Assembly (NCBI RefSeq): GCF_052857255.1
Contig: NW_027526484.1
Location: 407,501 to 471,500 of the forward strand
Source: Amblyomma americanum
Lineage: Eukaryota > Arthropoda > Arachnida > Ixodida > Ixodidae
Direction: 5' to 3'
DNA length: 64,000 nt
The translations under genes and the position numbers were made by a program. Below are positions 33,840 through 44,300 of this stretch, one piece after another; within the stretch, counting starts at the first letter, position 1, and every line of letters begins with the position of its first letter. A model generated the notes under the pieces. The model worked only from the letters and a program-made list of their open reading frames with translations. It made no database searches and was not told where the DNA came from.

Positions 33840-34789
33840 TTGCGACAGCGACGGGAGATGTGGCCAACGCGGAGGGAGAGAAAACAAATGGGCCTGTCGT
33901 CGGGTGTCCGCCAGTCGTTAGGGTTACGTCGACGTGAATTACGAAGGTCGCACAGGAGCAATCGCAGTGTTTTCGTGTGGTGATGAAGGAAGTACGGGGC
34001 TGACGGGCAGGAGACGAAGGTTTGCAAGCTCTTGACGGACGACAGCTTGTACCAGAGAGATGGTGGGCAGGTGGTTGCCGCCATCACGCAGATGCAGGGA
34101 GGCACGGGACATAGCTTCGAGTTCGCGTCGAATGATGCGGGTCACATTTTCTGGAGGCGCTGGAGTTTGCCCGTGCAGCAGGTCTTCACACGAGAAAGTC
34201 GCAGCCGTGTTGGGGAGGCGTGCGTGCGGCTGGCTAATACGCCTGCTTTTAGCTTCCTCGAAGCGGCAACATTTCTTAATAATGCCACCGACTCTAGTGC
34301 AGTCCTTGTAGACGAGCAAGTTGAAGCCATCGTCGGCGATCCCCTTCAACACCTGACCCACTTTGTCAGATTATGGCATGTTATTGCCAGCTTTGGGGCA
34401 GAAAGCTAACATGTCCTGTATGTACGAAACATAGGATTCCGTAGACGTTTGAGTGCGGGATGGAAGGTCTCTCTCTTAGTGGCGAAAGTTCGGCCGAACG
34501 GCCATACAAACAGCCCGCGCAGTTTCTGCTTGCAGACGTCCGAGCTGGTCAAATCATCTTCGTGAGTTTCGCACCAGGCTCGGGCGGTGTCTTTTAGATA
34601 GCATATCACATTTGCGAGCATAAGGGTCGAATCCCAGCGATTGTATGTACTCACGCGTTCGCACATGTGGATCCGGTCTTCGACGTCAACGTTTTCGGTG
34701 CCAGAAAATGTCTCAGGGTCACGAGGGGAAGAAAGAACGAGCGAGGGCATGGCCGGTGCTGCTGTTTGCTGGAAGGCGTCTTGGGTCAT
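33840..34789 (-). pseudogene. gypsy-2 Gag
   Basis: The frame starts MTQDAFQQTAAPAMPSLVLS about 80 bp inside the 5' LTR. It continues through SGTENVDVEDRIHMCERVST, a shifted part (VLKGIADDGFNLLVYKDC) and a CCHC-like knuckle CFLSLRVGHISRRC in which the second Cys is Ser. It is clearly related to the Gag of gypsy-3 (same blocks at 53013-52410). Confidence 0.8.
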
Positions 34790-34868
34790 GGTTAGCGAAG
34801 GCAGCTGGCGGCTGCTGCGGAGCTCCGTCGTCGGTAGGCGTAGGGGAAAGCCGCACCTACAACAAATA

Positions 34869-35008
34869 TGATACGGGAAAGAATATGTTTAGAGTTATTT
34901 ACACCAGCGAAGGGTACAGCTGCGAGTGAGACTGAGAACACAGCCAGAACTTCGTTGTCTTCGTCTCCTTTCACTCGTTCACTCGCTGAATGTCGTCGAC
35001 CCGCTTCA
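34869..35008 (-). repeat. gypsy-2 5' LTR
   Basis: A 140-bp repeat; the minus strand runs from tgaagcgggtcgac to cccgtatca. The bases just inside (minus: tatttgttgtaggtgcggc) align with the same position of gypsy-3 and the TRIM and are the likely primer-binding site. Confidence 0.78.
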
Positions 35009-35373
35009 ATATTATATAGTGCTGGTTACCGATCTGCCTAGTAAGGCATGCGTTCGGTGAGTCGCGAACTGCAATTGCAACTGACAGCGTAAAAGATTCT
35101 TGAGGCGTAGAGGGTAATAAAAAACTGATGTGCTGGTTAAACGAATAAGCTTGACTTCTCGATTTAAAAATGTTTCGTAAGGCGTTCTAATGCGTAAAGC
35201 CTTATGAACTGCATTTCGTCTAAGTATTAAGATTCGTATCGCATATCGTTCACTCTGTGCAAGTCACCAAGTGTCTTACGAAACCGATGCGGGGTATCCC
35301 AGGCGACGGAATCAATGCGATTTGCATTGCAGCAATTTTCGTCGAAAGAGCAACTCGGAATTGGCACTTAAAG
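35009..35373. other. nrf-6-like intron 1, unassigned
   Basis: AT-rich intron sequence between gypsy-2 and a SINE. Nothing recognised. Confidence 0.5.
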
Positions 35374-35480
35374 CGCGCCCCGTAGGCTCAGTGGCTGCGG
35401 CGTTTACCTGCTTGGGCACTGAGTCAAATTAGAGGGTTCGATCCCGGCTGCAGCAGCCATGTTTCGATAGAAGCGAAAAG
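35374..35480 (+). repeat. tRNA-headed SINE fragment
   Basis: A-box-like taggctcagtggctgcgg and B-box-like gggttcgatcccggc lie about 40 nt apart, followed by catgtttcgatagaagcga, a head-to-body join like that of the Ruka-like copies. It lacks a cloverleaf acceptor stem, so it is not a tRNA gene. Confidence 0.65.
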
Positions 35481-35871
35481 CGAAACCTCTCAGGTACTGC
35501 AATTGTCGCGCACGTCAAGTAGAGCAACTCATGAAAACTAATCGGCATCCTCTAACAACGGCACAACTCAGAGGGCACGGTCCGCCACTCTTATAGAAAT
35601 TCCCTCGTTGTCACGGCGGGTTGTATGCGGCGGGTTGTCTGGAGCCTCTCTTGGGACAGATATCGTGAGCAGCGACTTCGCGTTTGACTTTGCGGCTTTT
35701 CGATGTGCGACGGAGAAAAGAAAGACGGATGCTTAACCGAGTTCTCTGAAGTGGATATCGTAAAAGACGGCTGAGCTTGCCCCTCGCTCTGGTTAGCGAC
35801 TGGTGGTATGGCGCCGTTGTGAGCCAATCGAGACAAGCGGTATCTTTGCCGTGCCTTGGCCTGCGGGAGAG

Positions 35872-35947
35872 AAATTTATACCTCGACACAGCTGCCCGGA
35901 AGGACATTCTTGAATCCCTGCCGTATCACATCCGTCTCGTCGTCATG
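35872..35947 (+). other. Possible unassigned exon
   Basis: An open frame with good coding character (NLYLDTAARKDILESLPYHI...) ends at atg|gtaagtg (35948), a strong donor, and could begin after an AG near 35870. I cannot name the family. It could be an exon of another gene or of an alternative transcript, or chance. Confidence 0.25.
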
Positions 35948-36023
35948 GTAAGTGATTTTGCGTCTTAAATATCGTTATAATAAACTGCACATCTCCAACC
36001 AAAAATGTCAACTTTAACCCAAC

Positions 36024-36053
36024 GTTTCGAAGCCCACTCGGCTCCTTCATCAG
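36024..36053 (-). ncRNA. Hammerhead-ribozyme-like motif in the PLE-3 3' pLTR
   Basis: The minus strand carries CTGATGA (36053-36047), a short helix II (gagcc/gggctt type) and CGAAAC (36029-36024). These are the conserved boxes of hammerhead ribozymes, which are known from Penelope pLTRs. Helices I and III are not clear by eye. A second copy is at 41094-41124. Confidence 0.6.
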
Positions 36054-36172
36054 GGCTGACTGAGGGCAGTAGCTAGCGTCTTGTAAGTATGGAAGGGACG
36101 GGGGGGGGGGTGATGAAAAGGACGACAGCTGTGTCGCGAAAGGCGCAGGGGAGGGGGAGGGGGTTTAGGCTG

Positions 36173-37744
36173 TTAGTCACGCTGGCGCATGCAGGGAGGT
36201 GCTGAATGGCGACTTTTTTCGTTGCGTTGAAGAGCGAAGTCCCTGGGCATATACTGGGGGCAGCTTTCCTTTTGTGCGGTTGATATTGTTCGGGGTGGTT
36301 TGGATATGCCACGATTCCAGAAAGAGCCTCTTGTGGTAATTTGTTTCGGTTCCGAGGATGCGGGTTCCTTAAAGTTGATTCTATGGTCGGAGTCCTCGGA
36401 ATGTTCCGCTACTGGATTGCGCTCTCTTGCCAATTTGCGGACGTCGTTCTTATGTTGCCGAATTCTTTCTTTGAAATTTTTCGTTTCGCCGATGTAGCTT
36501 GCGTCGCAGTCGGCGCATGGAATTTGGTAGACAATGCCTTGGGCTCTTTCTCTCGGCGGCGGTCTTTGGGAACAGGTAGGCAAAGCGCAACAGTGTTTGT
36601 GGGTGTGTGCGCAACCTGGAGACCCGATTTTTTCAGGATTCGTGCGATGGTTTCGCTGACACCTCCGACATAAGGTAAAGTGACGTATTTTGGTGGTGGC
36701 GTTGGTCTTTGTGCGTTGATTTCTTGACGAATGTTGTGTTTTTGACATCGAATGGTTTTTTGAATAAAGCCTTTTGGGTAGCCGTTCATCAGGAGTTCTT
36801 TGAGAATCGTGCGTTGTTCTTTTTTTCTGTCAAGTTCTGTGCTGCAGTGTGTCTCAATTCTTCTGAATAGCGTCTTCGCCACTGATGCTTTACGGACTGT
36901 AAGGTGGTTCGAAGAGAAGTGGAGATACCGGCCTGAGTGGGTTCGTTTGCGGTATACAGAGAATTGAAGGGTATTGTCGTTTCGGGACACGAGGACGTCC
37001 AAAAACGGCAGGGAGTTTTCTTGTTCCACCTCTAGTGTGAACTGAATGTCAGGTTCTACGGAGTTTAAATGAAGGAAATTTTGAGTCTCAGATTTTTTGA
37101 TGACGGCGAAGCAGTCATCGACATACCTGAGGAAAATTTTTGGTTTCGGGTGGAATGAGTTTAGGGCTCGCTGTTCGACGTGTTTCATTGTTAAATTGGC
37201 CATGACGACAGAGATGGATGATCCCATGGGCGTTCCTTTCAGTTGTCGGTAAAATTCCCCGTTTGACGAGAAGTATGTGTTTGATAGGCACAACTCCAGG
37301 AGGCGGCACACATCATTTACACTCAGCGGGGTTCGTGCGCTGAGTGTGTCGTCGCGTTGTAGGGCGTCACGGGTAGCGGCCACCGCATGCTTCACGGGGA
37401 TGTTTGTGAAAAGGGACACCACGTCGAAGGAGACAAGGCATTCGTCGGCCTCCACGGTGGCTTGGGACACCAGTTCGATGAAGTGACCGGAATGACGGAT
37501 ATCGGTCGCTGTTTTTCCTGCGATTGGGGATATTAGTTTGTGAAGGTATTCTGACAACGAGCGAAGAGGCGAACACCGGAAGTCGACAACCGGGCGCAAA
37601 GGGATCTCCGGTTTGTGGGCTTTGGGCAGGCCGTAGAATGCTGGAGCTGATCCGTTGGTGCTCAATAACTGAAGGTAGAGGTTTCAGAAGGTAGGGTGTT
37701 TTTCGAATACTTCTTTGAATGTTTTGTTTAGCCTTGCTTGGGTA
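36173..37744 (-). pseudogene. PLE-3 RT core and GIY-YIG endonuclease
   Basis: The 418-residue open part (37665-36409) carries YGLPKAHKPEIPLRP, SFDVVSLFTNIP (catalytic Asp81), GTPMGSSIS and RYVDD (181-184), so the RT active site is intact. After a frameshift near 36555 the reading continues [20 protein letters not shown], the GIY-YIG domain, then another shift near 36350. The N-terminal half lies beyond the LINE insertion. Confidence 0.88.
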
Positions 37745-37755
37745 GTGGTTGTGGG

Positions 37756-40154
37756 TAGTAGTAGTAGAAAACATTTATTCCAAAAAGGTAGGATAGAGAG
37801 GCGAAAATACAGATTTTGGGTGGAGTCCTTATTTCAGGACACCAATGTCCACCGCAGTTGCTCTTGCTTGGGATAACAGCTTTCGCTGCGTCTCCAAGTC
37901 AGAGCTGAGCAGGGCAGACTCCCACTGTTCCTCGGAGTGATGTTTGTCTAGTTCGGGGGCTTGGGACCGGAGCAGCCCCATGTTACATGATATGTTAGAA
38001 TTCCGCCACACCAGGGGCAGATGCTGTCATATCTGTCTGGGAAGATGATGTGGTACTTGTGTAGGTTAGGAAAGGTGTTCGTCTGCAGTTGTCGCCATTC
38101 CATCGCCTCTGCCGCCGTTAGCTTACGGTGTGGTGGGGGATAGACTTGTCTTTGTGTTCGGAGAAGGAGGAGGCGCCGTCGTATGTAGAGGGGAGAGGGG
38201 TGAGGTCGGGGAGGTTAGTCGCTCGGTTAGTATATCCTCGAGCTAGACTGTCCGCGGCCTCGTTTCCCTCGAGCCCCTCGTGCCCAGGAGTCAAGTGATT
38301 TGGTGCTTGCATGTGGAATTTTGAACTTGTGGGGTAGTCAGAATGGGAGCGACGGAGTGTGGAAGTCTGCCATAGAGGAAGAGGCGAAACGCAGACTGAG
38401 AGTGGGTAATAATTTTTAACTCATTTCCCGTAGCGTCGCCGTGCTGGATTGCGAGGGCAATTGCAGCAGTTTATGCTACTGTGGGAGAGCAGTTTCGTAG
38501 GGAGGCGCTGGCGATTTCCTTGTAATTGGTGCCCAAGACGACCGCCACCGCGTTTGTTGAAACGGGGTAGTTGGCTGCGTCGACGTATACAGCATTTTGT
38601 GCCTGTCGATGTGTGCGGCGCAGATAGTCCACTCGCGCCTTTCGTCGTCCCTTTTGTGAGTCCGAGTGCATGTTCTTCGGGAGTGGAGCTACATACACGC
38701 GAGTTCGCAGAGTTGAGGGTAGGTCTCGGTTGTTCTGGACGGCGCGTATGTCAGCCGGGGAACCCACTCTTTCCAAGATTGCGCGTCCAGCTTTGGTGGT
38801 GAGGAGGCGTTACTTTTGCGATGCTAGGACGGCTTCTCGACTTTCTTCTATTGTGTTGGTCAGTCCCTGGCCCACGATGTGGCAGTTGGCCGTGTACATC
38901 GGGAGGCCTAACGCATGTTTGTAGGCGGTACGGATGATGGCATCTGCTTTGTCTCGCTCATTCCCCAGAAGTGGTAGGAATGGGAGACCGTATGACAAGC
39001 GGCTCATAACTAGAGCCTGTATCAGTCGAATTGTATCCTCCTCTCTCATGCCTTTTCGGTTGCGGGTGATGCGCCGAATCATGCGGGAGATCTGGAGGGC
39101 AGTTGTCCGGAGACGCTGTAACGTGTGGTTGGCTTTCCTGTCGCTCTGAAGCCAATGGCCCAGGATGCGGATAAGAGGGACTTCCTTTATTCTCGTGCCT
39201 TCGAGGTAAACCTCGATGCCGCCGGGAGATTTGTAGGCATAGCCCTGAGTGCGGATAATTTCGAATTTGTCGGGTGCTCAGTGGAGGCCGTAATTTGCTG
39301 CTTGTCTCTCTACGCAATTGACTGACTCTTGTAGGGTGTTTTCTTTGTCGGCAAGGGAACCCCAGGTCGACCAGATGGTAATATAATCAGCGTAGATAGT
39401 ATAGCCGATGCCTTCAATAGCCTCGAGTGCTTTTGCCATGCCGATCATAGCTATATTGAAGAGGAGAGGAGAGATGATAGAGCCTTGGGGAGTGCCTTTG
39501 TTGGGTGTCTGCTCTGTGCCGGAGCGGACATCTCCCATGCCAATCGTGGCCGTGTGGTTGCTGAGAAAGTTTTTGATGTAGTTCAAGGCCTTGGGTCCGC
39601 AATCGAGGGCGTTGAGCTCTTTCAAGATGGCGTCGTGAGAAACGTTGTCAAAAGCGCCTTTCAGATCATGTGCCATAATTAGGTGCTCGCAGCCTCTTGG
39701 GATGTTACTGAGTACTTCTTCCTTGAGAAGGAGGAAAGCGTCTTGCGTAGAAAGACCTTTCCTGAAGCCGATCATAGTAGGTGGAAAGAGGTTATTGTCC
39801 TCTATGTAGGTTTGGAAGCGGGTCTGGATAACGCGCTCGTATAGTTTTCCCAGGCAAGAGGTGAGGGAGATGGGTCGTAATGCTTCCAGTCTTGGTGGTT
39901 TGCCTGGTTTTGGGATAGTCACGATTTCGGAGTGTTTCCACTCTGCAGGGAGTTCTCCCGCCTCCCATAGGGTGTCATTTATGTAGGTAGTGAGGACCTC
40001 GATCTGCGACTTGCCCAGGTTTCGAATCATCCCATTCGTGATCTTGTCCGCGCCAGCTGCCGTGTTGCGTGTGGCAGATCGAGCCGCGGCGTAAACCTCG
40101 GCAGTGGTGATGGGGGCGTCCAGCTTCTCATTTGGGCCCCCCGTGTACGAAATT
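37756..40154 (-). mobile_element. Non-LTR retrotransposon (I/jockey-type LINE), 5'-truncated, inserted in PLE-3
   Basis: A 2.4-kb minus-strand insert flanked by 11-bp duplications, gtggttgtggg, at 37745-37755 and 40155-40165. Its 3' end is a (CTA)n run (37756-37767 on the + strand as tagtagtagtag). It contains most of the RT and an RNase H domain but no ORF1 or endonuclease. Confidence 0.92.
37829..40154 (-). pseudogene. LINE reverse transcriptase and RNase H
   Basis: Right to left: ELPAEWKHSEIVTIPKPGK and LRPISLTSCLGKLYERVI (fingers), LIMAHDLKGAFDNVSHDAIL (motif A), KGTPQGSIISPLLFNIAM (motif B), then IYADYITIW, where the family has YADD: the second catalytic Asp is Tyr. After frameshifts come MIRRITRNRKGMREEDTIRL and an RNase H (VYVDAANYPVSTN, LTPGHEGLEGNEAADSLARG). 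The C-terminus ends near 37829. Dead by truncation, the YADY change and shifts. Confidence 0.88.
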
Positions 40155-40165
40155 GTGGTTGTGGG

Positions 40166-41010
40166 GTCCTTCTTCAATTTTGCATATTCTTGACTGCTGA
40201 GTAAGGTGGATATTTTCTCTTCGTAGTCCCGTCTGTCCAGAACGACTGTTGTGTTGCCCTTGTCCGCTGGGAGGATCACTATGTTGGTGTCTGTCTTGAG
40301 GTCTTGCAGGGCTTGCCTTTCGTCCGGATTTAGGTTTGATTTTTTTCGGTGTGCTTGCACTGAATTGAGTACACCTACTGTTTTGAGCCTGACCTCTTCT
40401 CGTACACCAGGTTCCAGTTGCCGGATACCGACTTCAAGTGCAGATACGATTGCTGGAAGGGGGGAAGGGGTCTGTTAACCTGGAGGTTGAATTTGTGTCC
40501 CTTGGCTAGGATTGACGTTTCGGCGGTTGTGAGCTTCCTGGGGGAGAAGTTGGCGACCAGGTGAGAATGGTCCGGTGGGGGTTGTTCGGGCCGGCGTTGA
40601 AGTTTCGACAACTTCTCTGTCTGCTTGGTGCGGTGTTTGTCGGCTTCCGATGATGCAGTTTCTTTGGCAAATGCCTCGATAGACGTCGCTAGGTTGGGCA
40701 TCTTGTGCTCGAGTTGTCGGCGGGCCAAGAAGGCGTCGATTTCTTTCTTCCTAATCACGCTACGGCACTCATGTATCCGTGCCGTCACTAGGTGCTGTTC
40801 TGCCTTGTTGATGATGTTTCGTCCTTCCGGTGTGGGGACCAGGCTTCGTAGTCGTAGGCTCTGGGGTACAACCTTGTTTTCCTTGCATTTCTTGGTGAAT
40901 TCCAGGTGTGTCTTGAACACCGAGATGCCTTGCATGGTCTTGATGTACTTCGTGGCAAGCTGCATAGCTTCTAGCCCGAAGTCTGCGCGGATAGATTGAA
41001 AACTAAACAT
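40166..41010 (-). pseudogene. PLE-3 N-terminal part
   Basis: Starts MFSFQSIRADFGLEAMQLAT. It continues through RLRSLVPTPEGRNIINKAEQ, equivalent to the N-terminal third of PLE-1, with a one-base shift in a C-run near 40460. It then reads REEVRLKTVGVLNSVQAHRK and TNIVILPADKGNTTVVLDRR until the LINE interrupts it after KKDPTTT. Confidence 0.85.
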
Positions 41011-41093
41011 TTTGACAGATTTACCTGTCTGGCTGGGTTTGAAGACATAATAAACTGCACATCTCCAACCAAAAATGTTAACTTTAACCCAAC

Positions 41094-41124
41094 GTTTCGA
41101 AGCCCACTCGGCTCCTTCATCAGG
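41094..41124 (-). ncRNA. Hammerhead-ribozyme-like motif in the PLE-3 5' pLTR
   Basis: Same CTGATGA ... CGAAAC arrangement as at 36024-36053, in the other pLTR copy. The two copies agree nearly base for base here. Confidence 0.6.
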
Positions 41125-41204
41125 GGTGACTGAGGGCAGTAGCTAGCGTCTTTTAAGTATGGAACAGCTGTGTCGCGATAGGCGCGGGGAGGGGGAGGGC
41201 TTCG

Positions 41205-41259
41205 AAACTTTGGGTTAAAGTTAACATTTTTGGTTGGAGATGTGCAGTTTATTATAAGT
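41205..41259 (+). repeat. Inverted pLTR fragment of PLE-3
   Basis: Reverse complement of 41046-41104 (aaactgcacatctccaacca and following), with one or two differences. It matches the short inverted piece typical of Penelope ends. Confidence 0.8.
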
Positions 41260-41316
41260 CTTCAAACCCAGCCAGACAGGTAAATCTGTCAAAATGTTTA
41301 GTTTTTAAATATCGTT

Positions 41317-44300
41317 TTACGATAAAGACGTGAGCAGGCTTGTGTGGAGCGCTGGAGGACTGTGGTGCGGGATGGAGTAAAATATTAGCGCAGTTTTATT
41401 AACGACGCGTTGCTAGTGTATGGGTTGTTTTATATGGTTATGCGCCAGCGCTTGAGCGCCTGCAATGTTAGTCAATCCCACTGCCTGCGTTATAAGCTTG
41501 CCTTCATTACGCAAAGCACCGCACGAGCGCTCTGTACAAGTCTGCTTACCTCTGCACTGATGTACACTTTGCAAGCGGATGTAGCTTTTCGACATTTTTA
41601 TTTGAGTCCTCTCCGAAGCATTTGTCTCATTTTAGTTTGGATAGTTTGGATATGTGCAACATTTTTGGCCACTGTTATTTTCATGCATGTTCGCAGAACG
41701 AGGTATGCGGCATCGCTATTGACATAAAAATAGGTTGCTTTTTCTAAAATGCCACGGTTCCCCTCAACAAAACATTATTATGCTTATCGTACGCGTCGCA
41801 GCAAATGAATATGCCCAAAGCCTCTGAAGTGCATACTTTTATTCTGCCGTCATAGATTCGGCCGCCACATTTAGAATTCCAATATGATTACTTTTTGGTT
41901 TTAGCACAATGGTGCAATCACTTTGTCACTGGAACACGAGTGAAAGCGAGAAAGAAACGGCTGTCAGTTCTTGCCTTATGTTCTGCGGTTCTTTGCGACA
42001 TAACTTCGATGGGAGCCATATAGACGTGTTGTCTCTATTTGTGAAAATATGCCAGCTGCTTTAATTACAAAGCATGACAAACTTCATTGCCTTGTTCACT
42101 ACCAGTATTGGAGTCAGTAATTTGAGCAACATACATTTTATTCATATTGATTTTTTTTTATCAAACCTGACTAGACATTGTTGTATCCAGGTTCTAATCT
42201 ATGAAGATCTCCAAGGTTGCATCAGTTTAATCTACAAGCAGTACCGAACAGTTCAGAGTTAAGTCGGGAAGATGCCCTCTGCAACACTTGTAGGTATTTT
42301 GTGCAAATGGCTGGTGGGCATAGGCAGAACTGAAATTTTTGTACAAAATTAGCAGCTCAGTATTTATCTGAGAATCTGATGAATACCTTTTAGGCGCAGA
42401 ATTTGCTCAAATTTAAGCATTGATGTCAAGAGCTTTAGCAGAGTTTGGGTTTTGTGATGATTTATTTAAGAATGGGACCGGCACAAAGCCCTGGTGTTCC
42501 GTTATCTTGCAAAGAGGTGGAATGCAAACAGTGACAGTAAGGAGCTGCTGACCCGCAAGGAATTTTCTTTAAAATTAAGGAATTGTTACTTGTGCATTAA
42601 AAAAATACAGTAGTAGGAATAAGGAGCCAGTGTAACTGCTGCAACTATGCACAGTTCTCAAAGTAGAGCCAGATATCGCGTACAGACACGCTGCTATTTT
42701 GGGATTTGCAATACTACTGTCTCATTTTCACTCGTGTTCACTACCACTCTTTTGAAATAAGCAATAATCAAATGTTGTGACGGATGCCTTTTCTTTAGAC
42801 CTGCACGAAACTACGGAGAGGCGATCATCAAGATTTGATTTTGCGACTGTGGATTTGTCAATTTATTGAAAAATGGTACTCAGGTCTGGATACGATGTAC
42901 CTATTTTTATTTTCAGTTGGAAGAGAGTGCTTTGTGTTGTAGTCTTCGATGGCATCCAATCCTTGTCAAGTGCTACTTCAACGCAAACTTTGGCAACGCT
43001 CACTTTGAACAACACCATACCAGTTTTGTATATTTAGGTCTTCATTATACACACGCAAGTATGATTCATGGCCAATAGTGATTGTTGCTTCCCGAGCTGT
43101 TTTAGGTGCTTTAAATATAATTCCCTAAAGAAAATTTGCTCCTTCGATGCTCAGCGAAAATTTCTGTAGTTGCCATATGTATCAAATATCACGGAAAAAG
43201 CAAGAGTGGTAACTTTTTCGTGTGCAGCTGTCCCTTTCGAAAACGCACTTTGTATCACGCTCTCTTATGGGCAGTGGCACGCCATTGTTTCTTTAGCCTC
43301 TAGTTCGATTGTGGTTAGGCTGTTGCTCCACTGGTTGCAACTAAATTATATTGAGCAGCTCAGTTTTCTTACAGCTAGAATATGATTTTCAAATCTTTGG
43401 TAGGGAGGCCATTGCCGCATTTTGTTTAAATTTTGGATAGTTGTCGTGGCCCACTAAATGTGGTCATGGGTCTGATGGATAAATCGTATGTACAGTCGCG
43501 CCTCTGTAATATGGACACTTTGGTTTCCGAGCAAAATTGTCGCAAAGTGATTCATCCATAATAAGGAATCATGAATGAAAAAATTTGATACAAAACATGT
43601 CGCCAAGGTTGCCTGCCCATAGTGGTGGGCAATGAAGTGGAAGCTAGACAGTGTTGATAGCTCCAAGTACCTTAGCCCGGTTACCATTATCTTTAAAAAT
43701 CGGTCACTGACATGTTGGAACCTTTCATTTCTTTGACTTTATTCATGAAACAATTGGATTGAGCATAGTGTTTCTGTGTAAAGTTTCTCACTTTGGGCAG
43801 GGGAGACCACCCCCTCTTGAACTCAACCCAAGGATAGTGTAGTCATAATATGCATGATACTGAAATGCGACAGTATTTCTTTGCACTTCTGCAAGTGTTA
43901 GTAATGAGGGTGATATTTCGTTTTTAATTTTGCAGGACCAAGTACTTACAGCATGCCTCCTCACCTATCAAGGTGCAGTTTTCCTGTTCATTGGCTAGCA
44001 CCTTGTAGTAAAAACCTCATTGCTTCTGTGGGGCTTCTGCTGTTTGCAGCCTTTTGGATGTTCCCTTTGGAAAATCTAAAGAAGGCACTCTGTCTGCTGA
44101 CCTTTCTTGAGAGTGCTTTTGGAGGCTTGGATTAAAATAAATCACTGTTCGATGGCTTTGAGCTCAACAGTTTTAAAAAACCACTTCTTCTTTCCTTCAC
44201 AGCTGCCTCTTATATCTGCCTGTACATGTGGTACATTTCTAGTTTTTAGTATTGTTTTCAACACTGGTAGTGGAAGACAAACTTCGCTGCTATATCTTAT

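Larger units (their letters stand above)
29646..35008 (-). mobile_element. Ty3/gypsy retrotransposon with small LTRs (gypsy-2), full-length but decayed
   Basis: LTRs of about 140-165 bp (29646-29809 and 34869-35008) enclose gag, protease, RT, RNase H and integrase in normal order on the minus strand. Every gene has frameshifts or stops. A SINE interrupts the RNase H (31345-31547), and a 22-bp unit is tandemly duplicated in the integrase (30423-30466). It lies antisense in the host-gene intron. Confidence 0.88.
35977..41304 (-). mobile_element. Penelope-like element PLE-3, split by a LINE
   Basis: Flanked by 12-bp duplications, ttaaatatcgtt, at 35965-35976 and 41305-41316. pLTR copies lie at about 35978-36115 and 41046-41165, with an inverted fragment at 41205-41259. 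Coding runs right to left: N-terminal part 41010-40166, then a LINE insertion (37756-40154), then the RT and GIY-YIG part 37744-36173. Without the LINE the element is about 2.9 kb. Confidence 0.92.

Noticed and set aside
39278..40360. A novel fused Penelope-LINE polymerase
   Set aside because: The 11-bp duplication and the resumption of the Penelope frame on the far side show that it is an insertion junction.
43495..43580. Possible DNA-transposon terminus (gtacagtcgcgcctctgtaa)
   Set aside because: No inverted partner or target duplication could be found nearby.
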